A DNA stretch of 6,482 nt, from positions 1-6,482 of the forward strand of contig JAQVGR010000100.1 in assembly GCA_028696635.1 (NCBI GenBank), written 5' to 3'. This document shows, one piece after another, positions 1 to 5,238 of this stretch. The position numbers and the translations under genes were made by a program. Source of the DNA: Candidatus Krumholzibacteriia bacterium. GTDB taxonomy: Bacteria > Krumholzibacteriota > Krumholzibacteriia > Krumholzibacteriales > Krumholzibacteriaceae. The notes beneath the pieces were generated by a model. That model ran no database searches. It saw only the letters and a list, made by a program, of their open reading frames with translations, and was not told the origin of the DNA. The stretch's first letter is position 1; each line of letters begins with the position of its first letter.

Positions 1-226
1 GTCGATCGGCAAGGCGGGCAGATCCCGGTGGCTCGGGCTGCGGCCGAAGGTGCGCGGCGTCGCGATGAACCCCGTCGATCACCCGCACGGCGGCGGCGAG
101 GGCCGCACGAGCGGCGGCCGCCACCCGGTGAGCCCGTGGGGGATGCCGACCAAGGGATACAAGACGCGCAAGAGAAAGAAGCTGTCGGACAGGAATATCG
201 TCCATAAGCGCAAGAAGAAGAGGTAA
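1..226 (+). CDS. rplB: 50S ribosomal protein L2, C-terminal 74 codons (5' end outside window)
   Basis: L2 is a primary 23S rRNA-binding protein of the large subunit, needed for subunit association and for an active peptidyl-transferase centre. The first complete codon is at base 2 and the frame runs 74 codons to TAA at 224-226. The visible part holds the family signature: GKAGRSRWLG, then RGVAMNPVDHPHGGGEG, whose histidine-rich loop includes the residue equivalent to E. coli His229 near the catalytic centre. It is followed by SGGRHPVSPWG, PTKGYKTR and a lysine/arginine-rich tail ending KRKKKR that binds rRNA. About 200 N-terminal residues lie upstream of the window. The last codons (AAGAAGAAGAGG) also serve as the ribosome-binding site of rpsS, which starts 3 nt after the stop, so the two genes are probably translationally coupled. 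The call is secure. Confidence 0.97.
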   Translation, partial: SIGKAGRSRWLGLRPKVRGVAMNPVDHPHGGGEGRTSGGRHPVSPWGMPTKGYKTRKRKKLSDRNIVHKRKKKR

Positions 227-229
227 TCG

Positions 230-499
230 ATGGCCAGATCACTCAAGAAGGGTCCCTTTATCGACTACAAGCTTCTCCGCAAGATCGAGAAGATGAACGA
301 TATCGGCGACAAGCGGGTCGTGAAGACCTGGGCGAGGCGCTCGACGGTGTCGCCCGAGTTCGTCGGCCACACCCTGGCCGTCCACAGCGGCAACAAGTTC
401 GTCCCGGTGTTCATCACCGAGAACATGGTCGGCCACAAGATCGGGGAGTTCGTCCAGACGCGGACCTACCGCGGGCACACAGGCAAGAAGAAAGCGTAG
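230..499 (+). CDS. rpsS: 30S ribosomal protein S19
   Basis: S19 sits in the head of the small subunit, pairs with S13 and contacts 16S rRNA near the A-site tRNA and the intersubunit bridge. The 89-residue product has the normal family length. It shows the conserved start MARSLKKGPF, the central WARRSTVSPEFVGHT segment (34-48) and the signature GHKIGEF (68-74) followed by TRTYRGH (78-83), ending in a lysine-rich tail GKKKA. The start is fixed by this N-terminus and by the purine-rich AAGAGG in the last rplB codons. It lies 3 nt after rplB and 22 nt before rplV, the standard S10-cluster order. Nothing is unusual about it. Confidence 0.98.
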   Translation: MARSLKKGPFIDYKLLRKIEKMNDIGDKRVVKTWARRSTVSPEFVGHTLAVHSGNKFVPVFITENMVGHKIGEFVQTRTYRGHTGKKKA

Positions 500-521
500 C
501 AGGTCACGGAGGTAGGCTGAG

Positions 522-878
522 ATGGAAGCACGTGCGGTAGCGCGGCACGTCAGGGTGTCCCCGAGGAAAGCGCGGATCGTCGTCGATCTGGTGCGGGGCC
601 ACTCTGTGGAGAAGGCCCTCGAGATATTGAAGTTTTCGAAGAAGTCGGCCGCGCGCCCGATCGAAAAGACCGTCGTGTCGGCCATGCATAACCTCGCCGG
701 CCGGTTCGAGCATCCCGTCGAGCCCACGGAGATGGCGGTCAGGGAGATCTTCGTGAACGAGGGACGGACCATGTACCGGATCAGGCCGCGCGCGCAGGGA
801 CGCGCCTACCGGATACGCAAACGAAGCAGCACGATCACGGTCGTCGTGGACTACCGCGGCGAACAGCAGGCGAAGTGA
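522..878 (+). CDS. rplV: 50S ribosomal protein L22
   Basis: L22 binds all domains of 23S rRNA. Its long beta-hairpin lines the constriction of the polypeptide exit tunnel, where macrolides and stalling peptides act. The 118-residue product shows the family start (ARHVRVSPRKARIVVDLVRG, about residues 7-26), the NLAGRFEH region (58-64) and the basic hairpin tip around 86-98 (RIRPRAQGRAYRI), followed by the closing strand SSTITVVVDY. A GGAGGT Shine-Dalgarno at 508-513 lies 8 nt before the ATG, which supports this start. No deletion is evident at the hairpin tip, where macrolide-resistance changes usually occur. It precedes rpsC by 15 nt. Confidence 0.98.
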   Translation: MEARAVARHVRVSPRKARIVVDLVRGHSVEKALEILKFSKKSAARPIEKTVVSAMHNLAGRFEHPVEPTEMAVREIFVNEGRTMYRIRPRAQGRAYRIRKRSSTITVVVDYRGEQQAK

Positions 879-893
879 TTCAAGGAGGGCGAT

Positions 894-1580
894 TTGGGCC
901 AGAAGACACATCCCGTCGGGCTGCGGCTCGGCATCAACCGTACGTGGGACTCCAAGTGGTTCGCGACGCGCAACGCCGCTGAATGGCTCGAGGAGGACAT
1001 CAAACTCCGCCGGTACGTGAAGAAGCGCCTCGCCCGCGCCGGCGTCTCGAAGGTCGAGGTCGAGCGTCGGGGCGACAAGGTCAGGATCCACATCTACACG
1101 GCACGGCCCGGGATGGTCATCGGCCGCAAGGGAGCCGAGGTCGATTTTCTCAGCGAGGAGCTGGCTCACCTGACCAAGAAGAGCGTCAGCATCGATATCA
1201 AGGAAGTCAAGCGGCCGGAGCTCAACGCGCAGCTGGTCGCCGAGCATATCGCCGGGCAGCTCGAGCAGCGGGTGTCGTTCCGGCGCGCGATGAAGAAGGC
1301 GATCGGTTCGGCGATGCGGATGGGCGCCGAGGGGATCAAGGTGAAGTGCGCCGGGCGCCTCGGAGGAGCCGAGATGTCCCGCACGGAAGGATACATGGAA
1401 GGCCGGGTGCCCCTGCACACGCTGCGCGCGGACATCGATTACGCGCGGGCGACCGCCTTCACGACGTACGGGACCGTGGGCGTGAAGGTGTGGATATATC
1501 TCGGCGAGGTGTTCCCGAAGGATTTCAAGCGCAAGATGAGCGAGGCGGCCATCGAAGAGGCCACCAGAGGCCAGCGCTGA
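894..1580 (+). CDS. rpsC: 30S ribosomal protein S3 (TTG start)
   Basis: S3 forms part of the mRNA entry pore on the 30S head and, with S4 and S5, contributes to mRNA unwinding. The 228-residue protein starts at TTG (894-896). This codon is fixed because the translated start is the invariant GQKTHPVGLRLG and a strong AAGGAGGG (882-889) lies just upstream. The N-terminal part is followed by a type II KH domain whose GRKG loop is at 77-80 (VIGRKG). The basic patch FRRAMKKA (129-136) corresponds to the E. coli residues Arg131, Arg132 and Lys135 implicated in helicase activity. The C-terminal domain carries GRLGGAEMSRTE (154-165) and VPLHTLRADIDY (172-183). The family match is unambiguous over its full length. 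The non-ATG start is the only odd point. Confidence 0.98.
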   Translation: MGQKTHPVGLRLGINRTWDSKWFATRNAAEWLEEDIKLRRYVKKRLARAGVSKVEVERRGDKVRIHIYTARPGMVIGRKGAEVDFLSEELAHLTKKSVSIDIKEVKRPELNAQLVAEHIAGQLEQRVSFRRAMKKAIGSAMRMGAEGIKVKCAGRLGGAEMSRTEGYMEGRVPLHTLRADIDYARATAFTTYGTVGVKVWIYLGEVFPKDFKRKMSEAAIEEATRGQR

Positions 1581-1600
1581 GCGAGAGAGGTTGAACGACC

Positions 1601-2029
<429 letters not shown>

Positions 2030-2036
2030 TACACGC

Positions 2037-2062
2037 GGCCGGGCGCGCCGCGGCGCGCGGGC
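2037..2062 (+). repeat. Intergenic GC hairpin, module B copy 1 (rplP-rpmC gap)
   Basis: This segment contains a perfect 16-nt palindrome at 2043-2058 (GCGCGCCGCGGCGCGC). A GGCC flank at 2037-2040 can pair with 2060-2063, so the RNA could fold into a strong stem-loop. It aligns with 4616-4639 in the rpsH-rplF gap at about 22 of 24 positions, with one 2-nt indel: a shared GGCCGGGCGC, then CGCGGCG, then GGGC. No T-tract follows, so it is not an intrinsic terminator. Its role is unknown. It could be a cistron-separating or RNA-protecting hairpin, or a small dispersed repeat. Confidence 0.6.
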
Positions 2063-2073
2063 CCTCGAGAGCC

Positions 2074-2079
2074 GGATGG
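2074..2079 (+). promoter_or_regulatory. Weak, non-consensus ribosome-binding site of rpmC
   Basis: The only purine-rich stretch before the rpmC ATG is GGATGG, 10 nt upstream. It matches the anti-Shine-Dalgarno poorly compared with the GGAGG-type sites of neighbouring genes. The same GGATGG occurs 9 nt before rplX (3022-3027). Initiation here may rely on coupling or on unstructured RNA downstream of the hairpin at 2037-2063. Confidence 0.35.
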
Positions 2080-2089
2080 TGCATCGATC

Positions 2090-2311
2090 ATGAAGAGTGT
2101 CGAACTGAGAGAGCTGACGCTTGAGGAACTGCGGACCCGCGAGGAAGAGCTGGTCGAGGAGCTGGCGCGCATGCGCATACAGCTCTCGATCAAGCGCCTC
2201 GACAACCCCCTGCAGGTGCGCAACGTCAGGCGCGACCTGGCGAGGGTGAAGACGATCATACGCGAGAAGGTCGCCGGCGCAGCGACCGGGGAGGGCCCGC
2301 GGCTGGGATAA
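2090..2311 (+). CDS. rpmC: 50S ribosomal protein L29
   Basis: L29 is a small helical-hairpin protein near the exit of the polypeptide tunnel, where with L23 it helps dock trigger factor and SRP. The 73-residue product begins MKSVELRELTLEELRTREEEL, the usual first helix. The second helix carries LDNPLQVRNVRRDLARVKTIIREK (about 37-60), containing the family's N-P-x-x-x-R-x-x-R-R-x-x-A-R-x-x-T pattern. A short glycine-rich tail (GAATGEGPRLG) makes it slightly longer than the common 60-70 residues. The ATG is chosen by this N-terminus; the upstream ribosome-binding site is weak. It is flanked by the two hairpin-bearing gaps of 60 and 66 nt. Confidence 0.96.
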   Translation: MKSVELRELTLEELRTREEELVEELARMRIQLSIKRLDNPLQVRNVRRDLARVKTIIREKVAGAATGEGPRLG

Positions 2312-2318
2312 GCAGGCG

Positions 2319-2339
2319 GGCGGCCGATTCCGGGCCGCC
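2319..2339 (+). other. Intergenic stem-loop after rpmC
   Basis: GGCGGCC (2319-2325) pairs perfectly with GGCCGCC (2333-2339) around a 7-nt loop, starting 8 nt after the rpmC stop. It lacks a following T-tract, so intrinsic termination is unlikely, and rpsQ continues the same operon. It lies immediately before the module A repeat at 2340-2358. It could be an RNA-processing or stabilising hairpin; this is inference. Confidence 0.5.
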
Positions 2340-2358
2340 GGGACGACCGGCGGGCCGG
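2340..2358 (+). repeat. Intergenic module A, copy 1 (rpmC-rpsQ gap)
   Basis: The 19-nt sequence GGGACGACCGGCGGGCCGG recurs at 4603-4621 with a single substitution (position 13, G here and C there). Its second half is partly self-complementary: CCGG at 2347-2350 can pair with 2355-2358. It lies 19 nt before the rpsQ ATG. Neither copy is coding. The near-identity between two short unrelated gaps is hard to explain by base composition alone, but the function is unknown. Confidence 0.6.
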
Positions 2359-2366
2359 AAAACGAC

Positions 2367-2372
2367 GAGGAG
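2367..2372 (+). promoter_or_regulatory. Shine-Dalgarno of rpsQ (decides the start)
   Basis: GAGGAG lies 5 nt before ATG 2378. The alternative in-frame GTG at 2372 begins on the last base of this motif and so cannot use it. This favours the ATG. Confidence 0.75.
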
Positions 2373-2377
2373 TGGAC

Positions 2378-2635
2378 ATGGAGAACAGAAAGCCCAGAAA
2401 GGTGCTTGTCGGCAGGGTCGTCAGCAGCAAGATGGACAAGACCGTGACGATATCCGTCGTGCGCTCGATCAGGCACCCGCTGTACAAGAAGACGATCAAG
2501 AAGACGTCGAAGATCTGGGCGCATGACGCCGAGAACCAGTGCCGCGAGGGGGACCGGGTCAGGGTCATGTCGACGAGACCGCTGAGCAAGCTGAAGCGCT
2601 GGCGTGTGGTAGAGATACTGGAGAGGGCCCAGTAG
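2378..2635 (+). CDS. rpsQ: 30S ribosomal protein S17
   Basis: S17 is a primary-binding OB-fold protein of the 30S body, contacting 16S helices 7 and 11 and helping early assembly. From ATG 2378 it has 85 residues, normal for the family. It shows RKVLVGRVVSSKMDKTVTI (7-25), a basic loop RHPLYKKTIKKTSKIWAHD (32-50) and the signature GDRVRVMSTRPLSKLKRW (58-75), where RPLSK and the following tryptophan are diagnostic. An upstream GTG at 2372 would add only two residues (MD), but it overlaps the Shine-Dalgarno, so the ATG is preferred. In E. coli this gene ends the S10 operon. Here rplN follows after 13 nt, with its ribosome-binding site overlapping the rpsQ stop, so transcription evidently continues. 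Confidence 0.97.
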   Translation: MENRKPRKVLVGRVVSSKMDKTVTISVVRSIRHPLYKKTIKKTSKIWAHDAENQCREGDRVRVMSTRPLSKLKRWRVVEILERAQ

Positions 2636-2648
2636 GAGAGAGAGAACG

Positions 2649-3017
2649 ATGATCAAGACGCAGACGAATCTGGTTGTCGCCGACAATTCGGGGGCAAAAA
2701 GCGTCAGGTGCATCAGGGTACTCGGCGGCTCGAAGCGGCGCTACGCGTCGGTCGGCGACATCATCAGCGCCTCCGTCCGCGTCGCGATGCCCGGCGGTAC
2801 CGTGAAGAAAGGCGCGAAGGTCAAGTGCGTGGTCGTGCGCACGACGAAGGAAGTCAGGCGCAAGGACGGCAGCTACATCCGCTTCGACCAGAACGCCGCC
2901 GTCATCATCAACGATAACAAGGAGCCGGTCGGCACGAGGATCTTCGGGCCGGTCGCGCGGGAGCTGCGGGAGAAGCGGTTCATGAAGATCGTGTCCCTGG
3001 CGCCCGAGGTCATCTGA
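2649..3017 (+). CDS. rplN: 50S ribosomal protein L14
   Basis: L14 lies at the subunit interface beside L19, forms an intersubunit bridge with 16S rRNA helix 14, and is the docking site of the silencing factor RsfS. The 122-residue product has the family start MIKTQTNLVVADNSGAK, then CIRVLGGSKRRYASVGDII (21-39), VRRKDGSYIRF (69-79) and the C-terminal signature GTRIFGPVARELR (95-107) with FMKIVSLAPEVI at the end. It appears one residue shorter than the E. coli protein around 88-93 (NDNKEPVG), a minor loop change. The AGGAG at 2634-2638 overlaps the rpsQ stop and lies 10 nt before the ATG, suggesting coupling. It is the first gene of the spc cluster. Confidence 0.98.
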   Translation: MIKTQTNLVVADNSGAKSVRCIRVLGGSKRRYASVGDIISASVRVAMPGGTVKKGAKVKCVVVRTTKEVRRKDGSYIRFDQNAAVIINDNKEPVGTRIFGPVARELREKRFMKIVSLAPEVI

Positions 3018-3036
3018 CCACGGATGGAAGCGGGAT

Positions 3037-3357
3037 ATGAAGATAAAGAAGAGCGATACGGTCCGGGTGGTTGCGGGGAACGCGAAGGGCGCCGAGGGCA
3101 AGGTCCTCAAGGTGATCCCGGAGGCGAACCGCATCATCGTCGAAAAGATCAACCTGATCAAGCGGCACACGAGGCAGACCAGCCAGTCCGACAAGGGTGG
3201 CATCGTCGAGAAGGAGGCCCCGATCGACGCCTCGAACGTCATCCTCGTCTGCCCCAAGTGCGGCAAGCCGGCGAAGACGTCGCACGTGAGGCTCTCCGAC
3301 GGGCGCAAGGTCCGCCGCTGCAAGAAGTGTAACGAGACGCTCAGCGACGAGAGCTGA
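3037..3357 (+). CDS. rplX: 50S ribosomal protein L24 with C-terminal zinc ribbon
   Basis: L24 is one of the first proteins to bind 23S rRNA and nucleates assembly near the 5' end, close to the tunnel exit. Residues 1-30 form the KOW segment: KKSDTVRVVAGNAKGAEGKVLKV. NLIKRHTRQ (39-47) and GGIVEKEAPIDASNV (54-68) are typical of bacterial L24. Residues 69-98 form a Cys4 zinc ribbon with pairs C72-x2-C75 and C95-x2-C98. All four cysteines are intact, so zinc binding is predicted. Length is 106 residues, normal for the cysteine-bearing subtype. The ribosome-binding site is weak (GGATGG, 3022-3027, 9 nt upstream), yet the start is secure from the N-terminal homology. A 51-nt gap leads to rplE. Confidence 0.97.
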   Translation: MKIKKSDTVRVVAGNAKGAEGKVLKVIPEANRIIVEKINLIKRHTRQTSQSDKGGIVEKEAPIDASNVILVCPKCGKPAKTSHVRLSDGRKVRRCKKCNETLSDES

Positions 3358-3408
3358 CGCGCCGCATGAAACGGAAACGGACGAACCAACTACGCGATGG
3401 TGAGTGAG

Positions 3409-3966
3409 ATGGCAGAAAAACGGAAGCCCAATATCAGGCGGCTCTATGAGGAAAAGGCCGTTCCGGAGCTGCGGAAGAAATTCGGCTACAAGAACGTCAT
3501 GCAGGTCCCCCGCATCGAGAAGATCGTCGTCAACATGGGCGTCGGCGACGCGATCTCCGACATCAAGATCCTCGAGGCGGCCGTGAAGGACCTGGCGACG
3601 ATCACCGGACAGGCCCCGGTCGTCACGAAGGCCCGCAAATCGATCGCCGGCTTCAAGCTCCGCGAGGGCGCCTCCGTGGGATGCTACGTCACGCTGCGCG
3701 GGGACCGGATGTACGAGTTCTTCGACCGGCTGATCAACGTCGCCGTCCCCCGTATCAGGGACTTCCGCGGCCTGAGCCCGAAGAGCTTCGACGGACGCGG
3801 CAACTACACGTTCGGCGTGAAGGAGCAGATCATCTTCCCCGAGATCGACTATGACAAGATCATGAAGGTCATGGGGATGGACATAACGCTCGTAACGACG
3901 GCACGGACTGACGAGGAGGCACGGGAGCTCATCACGCTGCTCGGCGTGCCCCTGCGGCAGAGCTGA
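3409..3966 (+). CDS. rplE: 50S ribosomal protein L5
   Basis: L5 binds 5S rRNA together with L18 in the central protuberance, and its loop touches the P-site tRNA. From ATG 3409 the product has 185 residues, close to the family norm. It shows NVMQVPRIEKIVVNMGVGDA (29-48), the tRNA-contacting KARKSIAGFKLREG (74-87), RMYEFFDRLINVAVPRIRDFRG (100-121), and SFDGRGNYTFGVKEQIIFPEIDYDK (126-150). I prefer ATG 3409 because GGTGA (3399-3403) lies 5 nt upstream. An in-frame ATG at 3397 would add MVSE but has no ribosome-binding site. In E. coli the S8 repressor binds spc mRNA near this gene's start; I could not recognise such a fold here. Confidence 0.96.
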   Translation: MAEKRKPNIRRLYEEKAVPELRKKFGYKNVMQVPRIEKIVVNMGVGDAISDIKILEAAVKDLATITGQAPVVTKARKSIAGFKLREGASVGCYVTLRGDRMYEFFDRLINVAVPRIRDFRGLSPKSFDGRGNYTFGVKEQIIFPEIDYDKIMKVMGMDITLVTTARTDEEARELITLLGVPLRQS

Positions 3967-3969
3967 TCC

Positions 3970-3976
3970 AAGGAGG
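3970..3976 (+). promoter_or_regulatory. Shine-Dalgarno of rpsN
   Basis: AAGGAGG is a near-perfect anti-Shine-Dalgarno match 4 nt before the GTG at 3981. It sits in the 14-nt gap after rplE and supports the GTG as the real start. Confidence 0.75.
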
Positions 3977-3980
3977 CTTC

Positions 3981-4166
3981 GTGGCCAAGAAGAGTCTGAT
4001 CGCGAAAGCGAAACGGGAACCGAAATTCAAGGTGAGGACGTACAACCGCTGCGGACGGTGCGGACGTTCGCGCGCGTACATCAGGAGATTCGGGCTCTGC
4101 CGCATCTGCTTCAGGGAACTGGCGCTCGAGGGAAAGATCCCCGGCGTCGTGAAGGCGAGCTGGTAG
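3981..4166 (+). CDS. rpsN: 30S ribosomal protein S14, zinc-binding (type Z)
   Basis: S14 lies in the 30S head near S3 and S10. The 61-residue product is the short type Z form. It begins MAKKSLIAKAKREPKFKVR and carries a zinc knuckle with cysteines at 24, 27, 40 and 43 (CGRC, 12-residue spacer RSRAYIRRFGL region, CRIC). It then ends FRELALEGKIPGVVKASW, with the usual terminal KASW. The GTG start is supported by the strong Shine-Dalgarno at 3970-3976 and by homology. Many bacteria keep a second, cysteine-free S14 elsewhere for zinc limitation; none is visible in this window. The family assignment is certain. Confidence 0.98.
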   Translation: MAKKSLIAKAKREPKFKVRTYNRCGRCGRSRAYIRRFGLCRICFRELALEGKIPGVVKASW

Positions 4167-4188
4167 CGTACCCGGGTCCGATACCGAC

Positions 4189-4195
4189 GAGGTGA
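4189..4195 (+). promoter_or_regulatory. Shine-Dalgarno of rpsH (decides the start)
   Basis: GAGGTGA is an extended match to the 16S 3' end and lies 8 nt before ATG 4204. The in-frame GTG at 4192 is part of this motif and is therefore unlikely to be the initiator. Confidence 0.75.
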
Positions 4196-4203
4196 CAGAC
4201 GAG

Positions 4204-4599
4204 ATGATGACCGATCCGATTGCCGACATGCTGACGCGCATACGAAACGCGATCACGGCGAGAAAGCAGTACGTGGAAATCCCGGCCTCGAGGACCAAGG
4301 CGCAGATCGCGCGGATCCTGGTCGAGAACGGGTACGTGGCCAACGTGAGGTTCCGCGAAGGGGACACGCAGGGAGTCCTGCGCGTCTACCTGAAGTACCG
4401 GGACGACCACAGCGGCGTCATCGAGGGGCTCAAGCGCATCAGCAGCCCCAGCCGCCGCGTGTATGTCACGAGAGACTCCCTGCCGCGGGTGATGGGCGGA
4501 TACGGCACGGCGATCATCTCCACCTCGCAGGGTGTCATGACGGAGAAGGAGTGCCGCAAGCTCGGCGTCGGCGGAGAGGTGCTCTGCCATATCTGGTAG
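4204..4599 (+). CDS. rpsH: 30S ribosomal protein S8
   Basis: S8 is a primary 16S rRNA-binding protein of the central domain (helices 20-25). In E. coli it also represses spc-operon translation by binding its mRNA. From ATG 4204 the product is 131 residues, like typical S8. It starts MMTDPIADMLTRIRNA, then VEIPASRTKAQIARILVENGYV (about 20-41) and an RVY strand around 80. The C-terminal rRNA-binding signature STSQGVMT and GGEVLCHIW closes the protein. An adjacent ATG at 4207 and a GTG at 4192 are alternatives; spacing to GAGGTGA (8 nt) favours 4204. The 37-nt gap after rpsN contains an 8-bp palindrome ACCCGGGT (4170-4177), probably trivial. Confidence 0.96.
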   Translation: MMTDPIADMLTRIRNAITARKQYVEIPASRTKAQIARILVENGYVANVRFREGDTQGVLRVYLKYRDDHSGVIEGLKRISSPSRRVYVTRDSLPRVMGGYGTAIISTSQGVMTEKECRKLGVGGEVLCHIW

Positions 4600-4602
4600 C
4601 CG

Positions 4603-4621
4603 GGGACGACCGGCCGGCCGG
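4603..4621 (+). repeat. Intergenic module A, copy 2 (rpsH-rplF gap)
   Basis: GGGACGACCGGCCGGCCGG matches 2340-2358 at 18 of 19 positions. The single change creates a perfect 12-nt palindrome, CCGGCCGGCCGG (4610-4621). It begins 3 nt after the rpsH stop codon and overlaps module B (4616-4639) by six bases. There is no T-tract. Its function is unknown. Confidence 0.6.
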
Positions 4622-4639
4622 GCGCCGCGGCGTCCGGGC
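4616..4639 (+). repeat. Intergenic hairpin, module B copy 2 (rpsH-rplF gap)
   Basis: CCGGGCGC (4618-4625) pairs with GCGTCCGG (4630-4637), including one G-T(U) wobble, around the loop CGCG. The sequence resembles 2037-2062 in the rplP-rpmC gap at about 22 of 24 positions allowing one 2-nt indel. It lies 9 nt before the rplF Shine-Dalgarno (GGAGGT, 4647-4652), so the fold would not mask that site. It is not a terminator, because no T-tract follows and rplF continues the operon. Confidence 0.6.
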
Positions 4640-4662
4640 AGCCGACGGAGGTTGATTCAGCG

Positions 4663-5211
4663 ATGTCACGAGTAGGAAAGAAGCCGATCGAGCTGCCCGA
4701 TGGCGTGGAAGTCGGCCTGAGCGGCGTCGTCGTGCGGGTCAAGGGGCCCAGGGGAGAGCTCGAGCGCGCGCTGCACCCAGACATGGCCGTCGAGGTCCGG
4801 GACGGCGCCGTGATCGTCAGTCGGCCGAGCGATTCGAAGCCGCATCGGTCCCTCCACGGCCTCACCAGGACGCTCGTTGCCAACATGATAGAGGGGGTTT
4901 CGAAGGGGTACGTGCGGGAGCTCGAGATCGAGGGCGTCGAGTACCGCGCCGAGATGAAGGGGCGCACCCTCGTCCTGGCGCTCGGGTTCTCCCACCCCGT
5001 CCAGTACGAGCCGGCGGCGGGGGTGGAGATCGAGACGCCCGAGCTGAAGAAGATCGTGATCAGGGGGATCGACAAGCACAAGGTCGGGCAGGTCGCCTCG
5101 GAGATCCGCAGGCTCAGGCCGCCCGAGCCGTTCAGGGGAAAGGGTATCCGCTACGCTGGAGAGCAGGTCCGGCGCAAGGCCGGCAAGTCGGCCGTCGGAA
5201 CCAGCTTCTAG
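4663..5211 (+). CDS. rplF: 50S ribosomal protein L6
   Basis: L6 binds the sarcin-ricin loop region at the base of the L7/L12 stalk, where translation factors dock, and is needed late in 50S assembly. The 182-residue protein contains two L6-type repeats: an N-terminal one starting MSRVGKKPIELPDGVEV with VKGPRGEL (26-33), and a C-terminal one from about residue 85 with GVEYRAEMKG (91-100), LALGFSHPV (105-113) and IVIRGIDKHKVGQVAS (131-146). The signature RPPEPFRGKGIRYAGE (152-167) is followed by VRRKAGKSA. The tail ends VGTSF, slightly longer than the common KSAGK-type ending. GGAGGT at 4647-4652 lies 10 nt before the ATG. The call is secure. Confidence 0.98.
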   Translation: MSRVGKKPIELPDGVEVGLSGVVVRVKGPRGELERALHPDMAVEVRDGAVIVSRPSDSKPHRSLHGLTRTLVANMIEGVSKGYVRELEIEGVEYRAEMKGRTLVLALGFSHPVQYEPAAGVEIETPELKKIVIRGIDKHKVGQVASEIRRLRPPEPFRGKGIRYAGEQVRRKAGKSAVGTSF

Positions 5212-5238
5212 CCGGCATGTCGCAGGAGAAGGAATACC

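Noticed and set aside
983..1594. 203-codon plus-strand frame inside rpsC
   Set aside because: It is an out-of-frame shadow of rpsC with an Arg/Gly/Gln-rich translation typical of shifted GC-rich codons.
2319..2358. Possible intrinsic terminator at the rpmC-rpsQ gap
   Set aside because: Stable stems are present but no T-tract follows, and rpsQ continues the operon with a good ribosome-binding site.
3024..3332. 102-codon plus-strand frame overlapping rplX
   Set aside because: It is a shadow frame starting just before rplX. The translation is low-complexity, while the rplX frame gives a full L24.
3397..3408. Upstream ATG 3397 as the rplE start
   Set aside because: It would add only MVSE and lacks any Shine-Dalgarno, whereas ATG 3409 has GGTGA 5 nt upstream. 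It remains a minor alternative.
3340..3420. S8 autoregulatory RNA site near the rplE start, as in E. coli
   Set aside because: I looked for a helix resembling 16S helix 21 around this junction and found no convincing paired stem. Absence by eye is not proof.
4170..4177. Palindrome ACCCGGGT in the rpsN-rpsH gap
   Set aside because: Eight bases of GC-rich palindrome with almost no loop is expected by chance and shows no match to the other intergenic modules.
4192..4203. GTG 4192 as the rpsH start
   Set aside because: The GTG is itself part of the GAGGTGA ribosome-binding site, and ATG 4204 gives the standard S8 length and N-terminus.
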